64,000 bases of DNA from CAVWXT01 sp963759115 (GCA_963759115.1 CAVWXT010000007.1:1-64000); one strand, 5' to 3'. Positions 35,186 to 45,265 are shown, counted from the stretch's first letter. Notes: generated by a model from the letters alone, not told the origin. Numbers and translations: made by a program.

Positions 35186-35505
35186 TTCCTGCGCCCTGCC
35201 GCTGGTTCTGGGTCGCGCTGTCCATAGCGGCGCTGACGGTCGCCGGCACGGCGCTCCTGGCGGCGTCGGTCTGCGCCGTGGCGGCTTGCCTGACACTCCC
35301 CCGCGAGTCGCCGTTGATGGTCTGGACGGCGCTGGCGGTCCTGCGAATGCTTGTGTCGCCTCCCCTGGCTGCCGCCTTCGCGCTCGCCGGGATCGTCGCC
35401 CCCAGCCGGACGTCACGATGGTCGCTGCTGGCGGCAGCAGGAATCGAAGGTACGGTGGCTGCGTATGCCGTCCTCCGTTGGTTCGCCGGGTGCTGTTTCG
35501 TCTGA
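35186..35505 (+). CDS. Hydrophobic membrane protein, start not identified
   Basis: The plus frame reads three or four transmembrane segments: WFWVALSIAALTVAGTALLA, VCAVAACLTL, LAVLRMLVSPPLAAAFALAG and LLAAAGIEGTVAAYAVLRWF, ending CCFV. No good SD/ATG lies at its beginning, where it abuts the hydrolase fragment, so it may be partial. The C-terminal part is duplicated at 33658-33709. Not recognised. Confidence 0.45.
35454..35505 (+). repeat. Direct repeat B, shared with 33658-33709
   Basis: Fifty-two bases ending in TGA. Followed at 35545-35554 by GGATATATCC, as in repeat A. Confidence 0.7.
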
Positions 35506-36014
35506 ACGTCATGTCTGGCGTTCTTGCTCCGTCTGGCGCGTCCAGGATATATCCCGGACGACGACGATCCCGGCCGCCAGGTTCCGCTTCATCCCCAGCG
35601 GCATCTGCACTGAGGCGGTTGCCAAGAAACGGGGTGCCGCCAAGATCGGCGCTATTGTGCCGGCGTACCCCTTCACCACTGCACCGACTGCCAAGGGGTT
35701 CGGTCGGTCAGCCTTGCCTGGCAAGACCGAATCGACTGGTCGTCGTCCACCATGGAAGGGCAATGGGCGTTTGTCGAGAACCTCGTTCTTGACGGCTTTC
35801 CAGTGCTTTGAATGACGATGTGGCAGTCTCGGAGCGGCAGGGAGCCAAGACTGGCGTGTCCGAGGGAGAGGAACAGCGTTCCAAGGAACGGAACGATTTG
35901 CAGGGTGCGGCTTGGGGAGATCGCTCGGACTCTCCGAAGAATGACTCCCTGAGGCGGTTGCATCGGCGGGACGCTATAATGGTGGGCGTCTTCGTTTCTT
36001 TGGAACCCACGCCC
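35506..36014. other. Region upstream of the sigma factor, no supported gene
   Basis: About 500 bases. ORFs exist on both strands, for example minus 35509-35763, but none has a recognisable family or SD. It probably holds the promoter of the sigma factor-kinase operon and element debris. Confidence 0.4.
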
Positions 36015-36590
36015 ATGAGCGACGTCACGCGAATCCTATCTCAGATCGAGGGTGGCGACTCCAACGCCGCCGAGCGGTTGCTGCCGTTGGTCTATGACGA
36101 GCTGCGGAAGCTGGCCGCTCAGAGACTTGCCCAGGAGAAGCCCGGGCAGACGCTCCAGGCGACAGCCCTGGTTCACGAGGCGTACATCCGGCTAGTGGAC
36201 GTGGAGAAGGCTCAGCACTGGAACAGCCGGGGGCACTTCTTCGGGGCGGCGGCGGAGGCGATGCGGCGGATCCTGGTCGACCAAGCTCGAAAGAGGCGTA
36301 GTCAGAGGCGGGGCGGCGGACTACAGAAACAGCCCATCGAGGACATCGAGATTGAGATCCCGGAGCCGTCATTTGACTTGCTGGCCCTCAACGACGCGCT
36401 GGAGCGGTTCGCCCAGAGCGACAAAGTTGCGGCCGATCTCGTCAAACTCCGCTACTACGCCGGTCTGACGATCCCCCAGGCGGCGGATGCCCTCGGAATC
36501 TCTTCCACAACGGCTGACCGCTATTGGGCTTACGCTCGCGCCTGGCTTCACGCGGAGTTGAAAAAGGGCGATCAGAGCACGGACCAGTAG
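36015..36590 (+). CDS. ECF-type sigma factor (planctomycete-expanded group)
   Basis: About 191 residues, start MSDVTRILSQIEGGDSNAAE. Region 2 is visible (LVYDELRKLAAQRLAQEKPG, LVHEAYIRLVD, HFFGAAAEAMRRILVDQARK) and region 4 HTH (DLVKLRYYAGLTIPQAADAL, GISSTTADRYWAYARAWLH). The LVHEAYLRLV and FFxAAAEAMRRILVDxARxR blocks mark the ECF group expanded in Planctomycetes and usually found directly upstream of a Ser/Thr kinase, as here. It likely directs RNA polymerase to a regulon in response to the kinase. Frame intact. Confidence 0.92.
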   Translation: MSDVTRILSQIEGGDSNAAERLLPLVYDELRKLAAQRLAQEKPGQTLQATALVHEAYIRLVDVEKAQHWNSRGHFFGAAAEAMRRILVDQARKRRSQRRGGGLQKQPIEDIEIEIPEPSFDLLALNDALERFAQSDKVAADLVKLRYYAGLTIPQAADALGISSTTADRYWAYARAWLHAELKKGDQSTDQ

Positions 36591-36664
36591 AAGAATCTCG
36601 CAGATTCGCTCGATTTCGTGGGGTGATCTGCGACGCAATTACGCACTGTTCTTTGGAGGCAGTG

Positions 36665-39600
36665 ATGACCCAACAAGCCAGAAACGAAAAGGCCATCTTC
36701 CTGGCCGCCCTGGAAAAAGCCGCACCGCGGGAACGCAATGCGTTTATCGAAGCGGCTTGTGCCGGTGGTCCCGACCTGCTGGAACGGGTCAAAGAGCTTC
36801 TGGCAACCCATGAGGAATCCAGAGGTCCGCTCGACTCTCCGCCTCCCGGCCTGGTCGCCACCATCGTCCTCCCCATCACCGAAAAGCCCGGCGACTTCAT
36901 CGGCCGCTACAAGCTCTTGGAGGAGATCGGCGAAGGGGGGCATGGGCATGGTCTACTCGGCCCAACAGCGGGAGCCGGTCCAACGGCAGGTGGCGCTCAA
37001 GATCATCAAACCGGGCATGGACACCCGCCAGGTGATCGCCCGCTTCGAGGCCGAGCGGCAGACGTTGGCCCTGATGGACCACCCCAACATCGCCCACGTG
37101 CTCGACGCCGGGGCGACCGACTCGGGCAAGCCCTATTTCGTGATGGAACTGGTCCAAGGTCTGCCTATTACGGAGTATTGCGACCAGCACCAACTTACCA
37201 CCCGGCAGCGGCTCGAGCTTTTTGTCCAAGTCTGCCACGCGGTCGAGCACGCCCATCAAAAGGGGATCATCCATCGCGACCTCAAGCCCACCCACGTGAT
37301 CGTCACGCTCCGCGACGGCGTGCCGGTCCCCAAGATCGTCGACTTCGGTGTCGCCAAGGCGACCGACCGGCACCTGACGGAGAAGACGCTGTTTACCGTC
37401 CAGGGGCAGATGATCGGCACGCCGCTCTACATGAGTCCGGAACAGACCGGGCTGGGCGGCCTGGACGTGGACACCCGCAGCGACATCTACTCGCTGGGAG
37501 TAGTGCTTTACGAATTGCTCACCGGCACTACGCCGTTCGATACTCAACGGGTGCGGGAGGCCGGGTATGACGAGCTCCGCCGCATGATTTGCGAGGAGGA
37601 GCCGTCGCGGCCGAGCACCAAGATCAGCACGTTGGGAGAGGCAGACACGGCAGTCTCGGCGTGCCGCAAGACGGACCCCGGCAAGCTCCGCCGGGCGCTA
37701 CACGGCGAGTTGGATTGGATTGTTATGAAGGCCCTGGAGAAGGACCGCGCTCGGCGCTATCAGACCGCCAGCGATTTTGCCGAGGACATTCAGCGCTACC
37801 TGGCCGACGAGCCGATTCTGGCCCGGCCGCCGTCGCTGACCGATCGAGCGGCAAAGTGGGCCCGGCGGCACCGGCCCGTGGTTTGGGCGGCCGCGGTGCT
37901 GTTGGTGTTGGCAACCATCGGGTCGACGGTCAGTGCCGTGTTGATTGCCCGCGAGCACAAGCGGACGGCCGAAGCATATCAGCAGCAGGCAGTGCAATTA
38001 GCGGCCACGGAAAAGGCGGAACGGCTAGCAAAGCAGCAGGAGGAAGCTGCAAAGCGACAAGAGGAAGTGGCAAACGAGCAGCGAAAACTGGCAGAGGAGC
38101 AGCAGCGACTGGCGAAAGAGCAGGAACGGCTGGCGGTTGCTCAGAGGGAAGAAGCGGTCCGCCAACGGGACGCCGCCGAGTATCGTCGTTACGTTTCAGA
38201 CATGCGACAGGCCCAACACGATCGTGCGGCAGGGCATACAGAACGCCTCTTTCGTCTGCTGGACGCTCAAGCCCCCGAGCCTGGCCGCCCGGACTTCCGC
38301 GGTTGGGAATGGTGGTACTTGTTTTCCGAGTGCCACAGCGAGCGATTCTGCTTCCCGTTCCAGGATGAGCCGATTGCCTGGAGCGCGGACGAGAAGTACG
38401 TGGCCACGTGCGTGGAAATGCTCGGGCTAATGACCATCTGGGATATCGCTAGCGGGGAGCGGAGGGCATCACTCCAAGGTTGTCCAGGCACAATCAATGC
38501 GATGGCCTGGAGTCCGGATGGGAAGTATCTCGCGGCGGGAAACGATCGCAACACCGTCGTGATCTGGGAGATCGCCTCGGGAAAGAGAGCGCGCTCGCTC
38601 TATGGACACACGGCATCCGTTCGGTCGATCGACTGGAACCCGGACGGCGTCCGGCTGGCCTCGGGAGGATTTGACGGCACGATCCGGATATGGGACACGC
38701 ACACCGGAAAAGTAGTCTCGTCGCTGTTTGTGCCGAGCGAGCCTTTGTGGCGAGTGCATTGGCATCCGGACGGCAAACACTTATTGGCAACTTACGTCGA
38801 AAGCCCTGATCGTTCTAGTTCCACACTACTGAAGATTTGGGACACCACAACTGGCCGGGAAACTGACAGCTTTCCGAGCGGTACGGGTGCGGCGTTCAGC
38901 CCGGATGGGGGTCGCGTTGCCTGGGGGCAAGGCGTTATGGACCTGAAAACACGCGAACTTGTCGAGTTGCGCGTAGAGGGTAAGGGCGGTCACACAGCTT
39001 GGAATCCGGACGGGAAGCGGCTGGCGTCTACAACGGATAACGGCCCCATCGTCATCTTTGACGCGAAAACGGGGGATGTTGTTTCGTCAGTCGTGACGAA
39101 TGCGGCGCGACATATTGCGCCGGCGTGGAGCCCGAGAGGCAGGTATCTTGCCGCGCAGGGGTCTTTCCGACCGAACAGTCAAGGTTTGGGATACCGGCGC
39201 CGTTCCGACATTCATGACTCTGCCCATGATCACCCAGAATGACACGACGGTAGCGTTCAGCCCGGATGGAAAGCGCCTGTTGGCGGCTATAGGCAATGGC
39301 ACCTTGAAGGTCGTCGACGTGGAGGCGGGCAAGGAGACTCTTTCCGTGCAATACGACAAGGATCGAGATTTGGTGAAGCAATGCGTAGCTTGGAGCCCTG
39401 ACGGAAAAAGATTTGCCGCGCGCGTGCGTCCCGACAATCTCATGATCGCCGATGCGGACACCGGCAAGCCGTTGCTACCGTTGTTGCCGTGCGGGGACGA
39501 GGTACGGTCGCTGGCCTGGAGCCCTGACGGTGAGATCCTTGCCGCGGGACTATTAAATCCGCGAATCGGCGGACGTGTCAAATTGTTCTCTGCCGGCACG

Positions 39601-39912
39601 GGCAAGGAAGTCGCGACCTCGGCGTATGACTCCCCCGAGCTATGGCTAAGTAACATACAGTGTCGGTGGCGGCCCGACGGTAAACTGCTGGCGATGACAG
39701 GAAATTCGCTCCGCGTCTGGGATTCTGCTCTGCGTCAACTGTCCCAGGTGCAGGGAAGATCTCATGCTCTGGACTGGAGTCCGGACGGCAAACGCCTGGC
39801 TGTGGGCCAAGAGGGAGTCAGCGGCGAGAATGACATCACAATCTACGACGCCAGCGACGGCAGCCCGACGGCGGTCGTCAGGGTCCTTAGGACTTGTTCA
39901 AAAATAACTTAG
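36665..39912 (+). pseudogene. Ser/Thr protein kinase with WD40 repeats, two frameshifts, truncated by an IS
   Basis: ATG 36665 follows GGAGG at six bases. The N-terminal region (FLAALEKAAPRERNAFIEAA) leads to a Hanks-type kinase domain from about residue 78: glycine loop GEGGMGMVY after correction, Lys in VALKIIKPGMD, catalytic IIHRDLKPTHVIV, DFG in KIVDFGVAKA and APE-like GTPLYMSPEQ. One transmembrane helix (VVWAAAVLLVLATIGSTVSA), a Gln/Glu coiled coil, then WD40 repeats (AMAWSPDGKYLAAG, RIWDTHTGK). Extra G in G6 36935-36940 and an extra C at 39165-39168 break the frame. The last repeats end in the ISAzo13-type element, so the native C-terminus is lost or altered. Confidence 0.85.
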
Positions 39913-41243
39913 CCGTTTCGTTTTCGTGGACAGATGGTGTAGTTCCATTTGGGTAGGACGGTATGTCGCAACAGCCGCACGGTTGCCTTCGCTTCGTCGG
40001 ACACCTTGACTTTGGTCGGGTAGAGCTTGGTGTCCAACGATGCGCGGCAGCGAAAGCCCGTGCTCGACCGTGTCGTGCGGATGTTCTTCAGCATGACTTC
40101 GTAACTGGTCAGTGGCTCGCCGGCCCAATTGGCACTGATGAGGTTGAACATGCGGTGCTCGATCGGGTTCCACTTGGAGGCTCCTGCGGGATAATGCCCG
40201 ACCGTGATCGTCAATCTGAATTCGTCAGCCAATTCTTGCAGGCCCACCTTCCAAGCCCAACAACGGTTGCCGTTGGCACCTCCGCTGTCGGCTTCGATGG
40301 CCAACCAAGACACACCCGAGTACCGACGCCGCCCAACCTTCAGCCACCACGAGCGAATGGCACGCACGGCAAAGGTCGCTGTCTGATGAGTTGTGCCGAT
40401 CACGACATAGCCCTCATTGCGATTCTCGTCATAGATGCCGTAGGGATAGGCGCGGCCGCGGGCCAGTGTGGGAAAGTCGTGGTCCAGCACGTCGCGGTCC
40501 TCACACCGCCAACTGCGTCCGTTATTTTTGAAGTTGCCCACCAACTCCTTTTTCTTCGTATCCACACTGATTACCGGCCACCCTTGCCGTTGGAATCGCC
40601 GTCGCCGACGCCCCAACAGGCGGAATTGCTGATCCCGATAGGGATCTCTCTTCCCACCCAACCGCTTGCGGTTCGATCGCAACGAGTACCTTCTGTGCTC
40701 GCAGCAACCGAGCCACCGTCACGTGCCCGACCGGTACGCCACGTCGCGTCAATGCAGCGGCCAGGTTGCGGGTGGTCTTGTGCGTCCACCGCAGACCACC
40801 CATCGGATCGCCAGCCGTCGCATCCCGCAACAGCCCCTTCAACAACTCCCGCACACGTGGCGTTTTTTTTCGACTCGTTTTCGTCCGCCGCCGGGACGCC
40901 GTACTCGCTCTGAAGACGCCACCTGTCCGCGTTCGCTTTCGCGCAATCCCCGGCGGATTGTCATACGGCTCAGGCCGGTGATTTCCGCCACCAACTGGAC
41001 GCCCCCGTGTCCGCGTTGCCGGGCCACGATCCCGGCGAACAACCGCCGACTCCGTTCGTCCAACTCGGCCATCACTCGATTGATGGCCCGATGGTACGCA
41101 ACCAAATCCGCATCGCTACGCGAGCGACATCCTCGGCAGCGACACCGGCGAATGCGCCTGCAATCCTTGTCTGCCATGACCGTCTCTCCATCCATGGAAG
41201 CGGAATACGCAGATTATACAAACGGCTAACTTATTTTTGAACA
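39895..41243 (-). mobile_element. ISAzo13-type insertion sequence
   Basis: The ends are inverted repeats TGTTCAAAAATAACTTAGCC (from 39895) and TGTTCAAAAATAAGTTAGCC (complement, ending 41243), continuing to GTTT. A weaker match, CCTTAG, lies about 10 bases outside each end, so the true ends may be 39885 and 41253. CGTCA occurs outside both ends (39876-39880 and 41254-41258) and may be a target duplication, with a few unmatched bases on the left. Holds one disrupted transposase. Confidence 0.72.
39909..41195 (-). pseudogene. ISAzo13-family transposase, at least two frameshifts
   Basis: Three frames are needed. The first (from 41195) has YHRAINRVMAELDERSRRLF and the HTH GGVQLVAEITGLSRMTIRRG. 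The second (about 40854-40620) has GGLRWTHKTTRNLAAALTRR and VPVGHVTVARLLRAQ. The third (to 39909) has the DDE domain: VISVDTKKKELVGNFKNNGR, WLAIEADSGGANGNRCWAWK and PAGASKWNPIEHRMFNLISA. The DSGGxNGxRxxxWK and KWNxIEHRxF blocks are typical of ISAzo13/Rhodopirellula transposases. Probably inactive or misread. Confidence 0.82.
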
Positions 41244-41247
41244 GCGA

Positions 41248-41859
41248 CTAAGGCGTCAACGTGACCCGTTCACCGTTTGCTTGACGGGTAAGGCGGTACG
41301 ACTGTCGGCGACCACCGGAGAGTGCAGTCTTGATGGTCTCACTCGAAACGCTGGTAACCGTGCCGGCTTTGTTTGGGACTACTGAGGGCCAAGTGACTTG
41401 GACCTCACTTCCTTGTGAAGCGGCCTTCATGGCTTCGCGTTTCGTTAGATTCCATACCGAACGCATGTCACCCACACGAAAGAGCGCAAGCCGTTCGCTG
41501 GCGACCCAAGAGTCATCAGCCGGCCACACCCGGATGAACGCGACAATGTCGCTGTCTCGAAGTCCCTTATCCCATGCTCGATCGGTGTTGTTGACCGAAT
41601 GGGACATCGTGATCTTCAGGTCGGCCTTGGCACGACACTCGATTCGTATGCCCGACTTCAAGCACAGCAGATCAGGGACTCGCAATCGCTTGATCTTGGT
41701 TCCCCAAATCTTGTTGTTGGAGCAATACCGCTCCAGTTCGATGACTTGAAAACCTCCCGCGCTGAGAATCGCTGCGACCTTTCGCGTCCCAACTGCGCCG
41801 ATGCTGACGTTGCGGAGAAACTCCCGGTCGCTCTTGAATCCCACAATGGCCGCCCTCAA
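41248..41859 (-). CDS. Probable type II restriction endonuclease
   Basis: About 203 residues directly downstream of a controller gene and divergent from a methyltransferase, the standard place for R. A PD-(D/E)xK-like site is visible: RLRVPDLLCLKSGIRIECRA followed by K, giving Asp and E-x-K spaced suitably. No wider similarity was recognised, as usual for type II enzymes. The start is uncertain: TTG 41859 opens the frame and a GTG lies near 41844. The stop TAG lies within a few bases of the IS end, so the C-terminus could have been set by the insertion. Confidence 0.65.
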   Translation of the reverse strand: MRAAIVGFKSDREFLRNVSIGAVGTRKVAAILSAGGFQVIELERYCSNNKIWGTKIKRLRVPDLLCLKSGIRIECRAKADLKITMSHSVNNTDRAWDKGLRDSDIVAFIRVWPADDSWVASERLALFRVGDMRSVWNLTKREAMKAASQGSEVQVTWPSVVPNKAGTVTSVSSETIKTALSGGRRQSYRLTRQANGERVTLTP

Positions 41860-41871
41860 CGGCAGGCAGGA

Positions 41872-42090
41872 CTAGGGCATGAGGTCTGACATCGCAACCC
41901 CCAAGGCGGTAGCCAACCTCTCGATATTCAGTATGGAGATGTTGCGCTCGCCGCGCTCGACGCTGCTAACGTAGGTCCGATGCAACCCTGCCAACTCCGC
42001 CAGCCGCTCCTGGGATATCCCCTTCCTTTGGCGGATCGTCCGCAGTCGCTTGCCGAATTGAACCAGTACGTCGGACAAAACCGTACCCAT
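41872..42090 (-). CDS. Restriction-modification controller (C) protein, XRE-like
   Basis: 72 residues with a single HTH_3 domain: FGKRLRTIRQRKGISQERLA, ELAGLHRTYVSSVERGERNI, NIERLATALGVAMSDLMP. Size and sequence are typical of C proteins such as C.PvuII. It lies 12 bases upstream of the endonuclease gene and divergent from the methyltransferase. C proteins activate their own gene and R after entry into a new host, delaying restriction until DNA is methylated. Candidate C-boxes lie upstream. Confidence 0.82.
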   Translation of the reverse strand: MGTVLSDVLVQFGKRLRTIRQRKGISQERLAELAGLHRTYVSSVERGERNISILNIERLATALGVAMSDLMP

Positions 42091-42153
42091 TGCTGCGTCA
42101 ATAGTTCAGGATATAGACAGCTATTGACAGCAGTTTGCGGAAGTGCATATTAT

Positions 42154-42190
42154 ACGTCTACAGTCTTTACGTTACGGTAACTTATAGTCT
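42154..42190. promoter_or_regulatory. Candidate C-boxes in the divergent R-M promoter
   Basis: ACGTCTACAGTCT (42154-42166) and AACTTATAGTCT (42179-42190) resemble the GACT-N3-AGTC boxes bound by C proteins, each with one degenerate half. They lie between the controller and methyltransferase starts. Confidence 0.5.
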
Positions 42191-42226
42191 ACATCGCTAT
42201 GAGACTCGCAGGAGACTTGATACGCT

Positions 42227-43246
42227 ATGAAGAAAGGGAAAGGGTGCATACACCGAATGGATGCCAAACAGAGGCCAATTGAAGTCTACCGGACGAAGTT
42301 CGGTCAAGCACGCTTGACACGCGCGGAAGACTATCTCCCGTCCATGCCGGAGAACTCAGTTGACTTAGTTATCACCTCCCCGCCTTTCGCACTCCTGCGT
42401 CAAAAAACCTACGGGAACGTGGACCAAGGCGAGTATGTCGATTGGCTGGTCTCTTTCGGTCGACTCGTGCGACGGGTGCTCAAAGACACGGGCAGCTTTG
42501 TGCTGGATTTGGGAGGGGCCTATCAGCGCGGCGTTCCTTGCAGATCGCTTTACAACTACCGTGTTCTTCTACGGATGTGTGACGAGCATGGATTCCATCT
42601 TGCAGAGGAGTTCTTCTGGCATAACCCGGCCAAGCTTCCCTCACCGATCGAATGGGTCAACAAGCGCAAGATTCGCGCCAAAGACTCGGTGAACACCGTT
42701 TGGTGGTTCTCCAAGTCCGAGTATCCAAAGGCGAACGTTAGTAACGTGCTCGCACCGTATAGCGCGCACATGAGACAATTGATTAAAGACCCAGATGCAT
42801 TTTATCGACCAAAGGAGCGCCCTTCTGGCCACGACATCAGTGGGAAGTTCGGCAAGGACAATGGCGGAGCCATCCCATCCAACCTGTTACAATATCCTAA
42901 CACCGAGAGCAATTCTGCCCATATCCGGCTCTGCAAGGCACACAATGTCGAGCCGCATCCTGCGCGGTTTCCACGAGCATTGCCAGAGTTCTTCATCAAG
43001 TTCCTGACCGACCCCGGCGATGTCGTGATGGACATTTTCGCTGGATCAAACACGACGGGCGAGGCGGCAGAGTTGCTCGGTCGGCAGTGGATTTCCCTGG
43101 AATGCAACCTTGAATATATCATCGGTTCGGCATTTCGCTTTATGGCCGAATGGCAGGAGGATGAGATTGCGGAGTTTGTCCGCAATGCAAGAGGAGTTCC
43201 AACCGAACCCATATCGGTGTTGCCATTGCAACACGCGTTGTTCTAA
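42227..43246 (+). CDS. Type II DNA methyltransferase (probable N4-cytosine, beta class)
   Basis: 339 residues. Catalytic motif IV is VITSPPFALLRQKTYGN and the SAM-binding motif I is VVMDIFAGSNTTGEAAELLG, in the order IV...I of the beta class. SPPF rather than DPPY suggests N4-cytosine methylation, as in M.PvuII, whose SPPFAL segment I recall as similar. Target specificity is not readable. ATG 42227 follows CAGGAG, with the alternative ATG 42257. The gene protects DNA from the adjacent endonuclease. Frame intact. Confidence 0.87.
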   Translation: MKKGKGCIHRMDAKQRPIEVYRTKFGQARLTRAEDYLPSMPENSVDLVITSPPFALLRQKTYGNVDQGEYVDWLVSFGRLVRRVLKDTGSFVLDLGGAYQRGVPCRSLYNYRVLLRMCDEHGFHLAEEFFWHNPAKLPSPIEWVNKRKIRAKDSVNTVWWFSKSEYPKANVSNVLAPYSAHMRQLIKDPDAFYRPKERPSGHDISGKFGKDNGGAIPSNLLQYPNTESNSAHIRLCKAHNVEPHPARFPRALPEFFIKFLTDPGDVVMDIFAGSNTTGEAAELLGRQWISLECNLEYIIGSAFRFMAEWQEDEIAEFVRNARGVPTEPISVLPLQHALF

Positions 43247-43653
43247 GGTTTCCCGCCCGACTCGCAACGCTGAATCAAACCGCAAATGTTGACTGCCACC
43301 TGGGTGGACTTCGACATATTCCGTATCAGGGTTCGCCCGTCGAAGTCCCAATCGTCGCCGGACTGCTCCGTCTCCGCCTCCCGTGGATCGGAGCGGGCGG
43401 GCGGTTTGCCCGCGGCCGGCTCTGCGCTCCAATATCCCCCTTTGCGCGCCATCCGCACGGCCACCCGCCTGGCGATCGTGCAGATCCACGGTGCGAATCG
43501 CTCGGCCCGCCGTAGCCCTGCCAGTTCTCGGCAGGCGATGACGAAGGCTTCCTGGGCCGCATCCTCGGCGAGGTGCCGATCGGCTGGGACGCAGCAGGCC
43601 ACGCCTACGACCACCACGTAGTGCCGGCGATCGAGCTCGCCAAAGCTGTCCAC
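43243..43653 (-). pseudogene. ECF sigma factor fragment
   Basis: VDSFGELDRRHYVVVVGVAC, then ADRHLAEDAAQEAFVIACRE and FAPWICTIARRVAVRMARK form sigma-70 region 2. Region 4 is missing: after about residue 75 the sequence is low-complexity and ends near the methyltransferase stop. At the 5' end ELVEAARRDD continues upstream in frame but runs into a stop, so the native start is lost. It looks like a sigma gene broken when the R-M segment arrived. Confidence 0.7.
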
Positions 43654-43910
43654 GTCGTCGCGTCGGGCCGCTTCGACCAGTTCGGCTTACTCCCTTTGAT
43701 TCCCAGGTGTCCAACTCGCCGTCTGTCGCCCGGCCGAATCTTGCGAAGCGTAAGGCGTTACGGCCACGTTCTGGCAATGCAGCGGTAATGCATACACCTA
43801 AAGTGGGGGTCTTTGCCTGCTTCGGGACGCCAGTTTAGAGGGCCCCCCCAGATTTGTCTTCTCTGCCATTTCTTCGCCCTATAATTCATTGAGACAGGAA
43901 AGGAGCGGTC

Positions 43911-44258
43911 ATGTTTGCCAAAATCCTCAAGCTTGTGAAAAGTGGTGCGGGCCCTTCCGAAATCAACGAGGAACATGTTTACGGAAGATTGGTGCCACCG
44001 ACCGTTCCCCCTTGGTCCTATCCCGTGGCCGAACGCCGGCGGGAAGAAGTGGTCGAGCAGCAGCGGGAGAAGAAGGAGGAGGGCGAACGTCCCGTCGAGG
44101 AAGTTCACCCATTGAGGCTGGCGCTCTTGCCCGGCCTACAGGCAGAAGTGCTGCGACCCGTCCGACTGGGCCATGACTACGTGGGCGGGATCATCGCGAG
44201 CATCGGCGTGATCACGATTGGACTCGCCCTCTTGCTGTTTCAGTTGATGCAGCATTGA
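43911..44258 (+). CDS. Small membrane-anchored protein (115 aa)
   Basis: MFAKILKLVKSGAGPSEINE start with AAGGAG seven bases upstream. A charged middle (RRREEVVEQQREKKEEGERP) precedes one C-terminal transmembrane segment (GGIIASIGVITIGLALLLFQ). A tail-anchored arrangement. No family recognised. Confidence 0.65.
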   Translation: MFAKILKLVKSGAGPSEINEEHVYGRLVPPTVPPWSYPVAERRREEVVEQQREKKEEGERPVEEVHPLRLALLPGLQAEVLRPVRLGHDYVGGIIASIGVITIGLALLLFQLMQH

Positions 44259-44316
44259 GCCCGCGGCATCGAGCCGGAGAGTTGCCGGCGTCGAGAGAAG
44301 AGACGCCCGCGAGGCG

Positions 44317-44547
44317 CTACCAGACGACCTCGATCTCATTGACGATCTGCCGCACGTCGGCCATGCCCGCGACCGCTTCCTGGGCAATCTGCTTGAAGTA
44401 GAAGCTCGGCACCTGCCCCCGCAAGAACAGCCGGCCCCGGTCGAACTCGCACCAGATCCGTTGCTGGGTCAAGTGCGGTTGATGCAGGATTCGTTGTTTG
44501 GCCGCTTCAGCCGTTCTCTTCGCATCCGTCAAGCTGGTGGAACTCAT
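44317..44547 (-). CDS. BON-domain protein (76 aa)
   Basis: MSSTSLTDAKRTAEAAKQRI start, then QQRIWCEFDRGRLFLRGQVP, QIAQEAVAGMADVRQIVNEI. The pattern LRGxVxSxxxKxxAxEAVxxxxGVxxVxNxIxV is the BON fold, often phospholipid or sugar binding in the periplasm, but no signal peptide is seen here. Small stand-alone BON proteins are frequent in Planctomycetes. Confidence 0.75.
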   Translation of the reverse strand: MSSTSLTDAKRTAEAAKQRILHQPHLTQQRIWCEFDRGRLFLRGQVPSFYFKQIAQEAVAGMADVRQIVNEIEVVW

Positions 44548-44724
44548 GCTGCTCGGGCCCTGTTTCCGCTTCCAGACGTGAGAGAAAGCGAACCTGTCGT
44601 TACCGAGAGTCGGGCCGGTCTTGGGCAACGCGCGGAGACTGAACCACTCGTGGGATCGGTCGGCAACCTGTCCGAGACAAGTTGGCAACCTGTCCTACGG
44701 GCGCCACGTTTCCGGCGGATTGCC

Positions 44725-45054
44725 TTATTGCACCATGTCCTTGAGCCCCTTCAAGGCAACCACCTTCACGACATTCTTGGCCGGCTTGGCCTTGAAGATC
44801 GTTTCCTCCTTGGTGAAAGGATTGATCCCCTTGCGCTCTTCGGTGGCCGGCTTGCGAACGACCTTGATCTGCAGCAGGCCGGGGAGGGCAAAAACGCCGG
44901 GCCCTTCTTGGCGAAGGTTTTGGCGAATCAGCGTGGCAAGCTCGTCGAACAGGCCGCCGACCTGCTGCTTGGTGAGGCCCGTTGCCTCACACAGTGCAGT
45001 GAAGATCTCCGTCTTGTTCATGGGTTTCTTGGCGGCAGTCGCGTTCTCTTCCAT
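44725..45054 (-). CDS. HU-family DNA-binding protein (109 aa)
   Basis: MEENATAAKKPMNKTEIFTA start, then LCEATGLTKQQVGGLFDELA and PGVFALPGLLQIKVVRKPAT, ERKGINPFTKEETIFKAKPA: the HU/IHF helical base, beta-arm with Pro and C-terminal helix. The Lys-rich N-terminal leader is typical of planctomycete HU variants. It would bend and compact DNA. Confidence 0.85.
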   Translation of the reverse strand: MEENATAAKKPMNKTEIFTALCEATGLTKQQVGGLFDELATLIRQNLRQEGPGVFALPGLLQIKVVRKPATEERKGINPFTKEETIFKAKPAKNVVKVVALKGLKDMVQ

Positions 45055-45127
45055 GGCGGTTCCTTTCATCGGTCGTGACGAAGAAGACCCTGCCATTGCT
45101 GCGGACATCGGCAGGGCGTAGACTCTC

Positions 45128-45158
45128 GGGGCAACGGCACGTCCTGCGACGTTGCCCC
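45128..45158. terminator. Hairpin between trpS and the HU gene
   Basis: GGGGCAACG (45128-45136) pairs with CGTTGCCCC (45150-45158) over a 13-base loop. It lies after the trpS stop on the minus strand. No T-tract, so it may be an attenuator or RNA-stability structure rather than an intrinsic terminator. Confidence 0.4.
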
Positions 45159-45265
45159 CACCACCTCCGCGCGGCAGGCGTCCTGCCCGCCAAAACGGGA
45201 AACATAACACGGATCGAACGAACGTCAAACCTGTCGATTTGTTCAGGTCCCCTGGGAGCGGTTGC

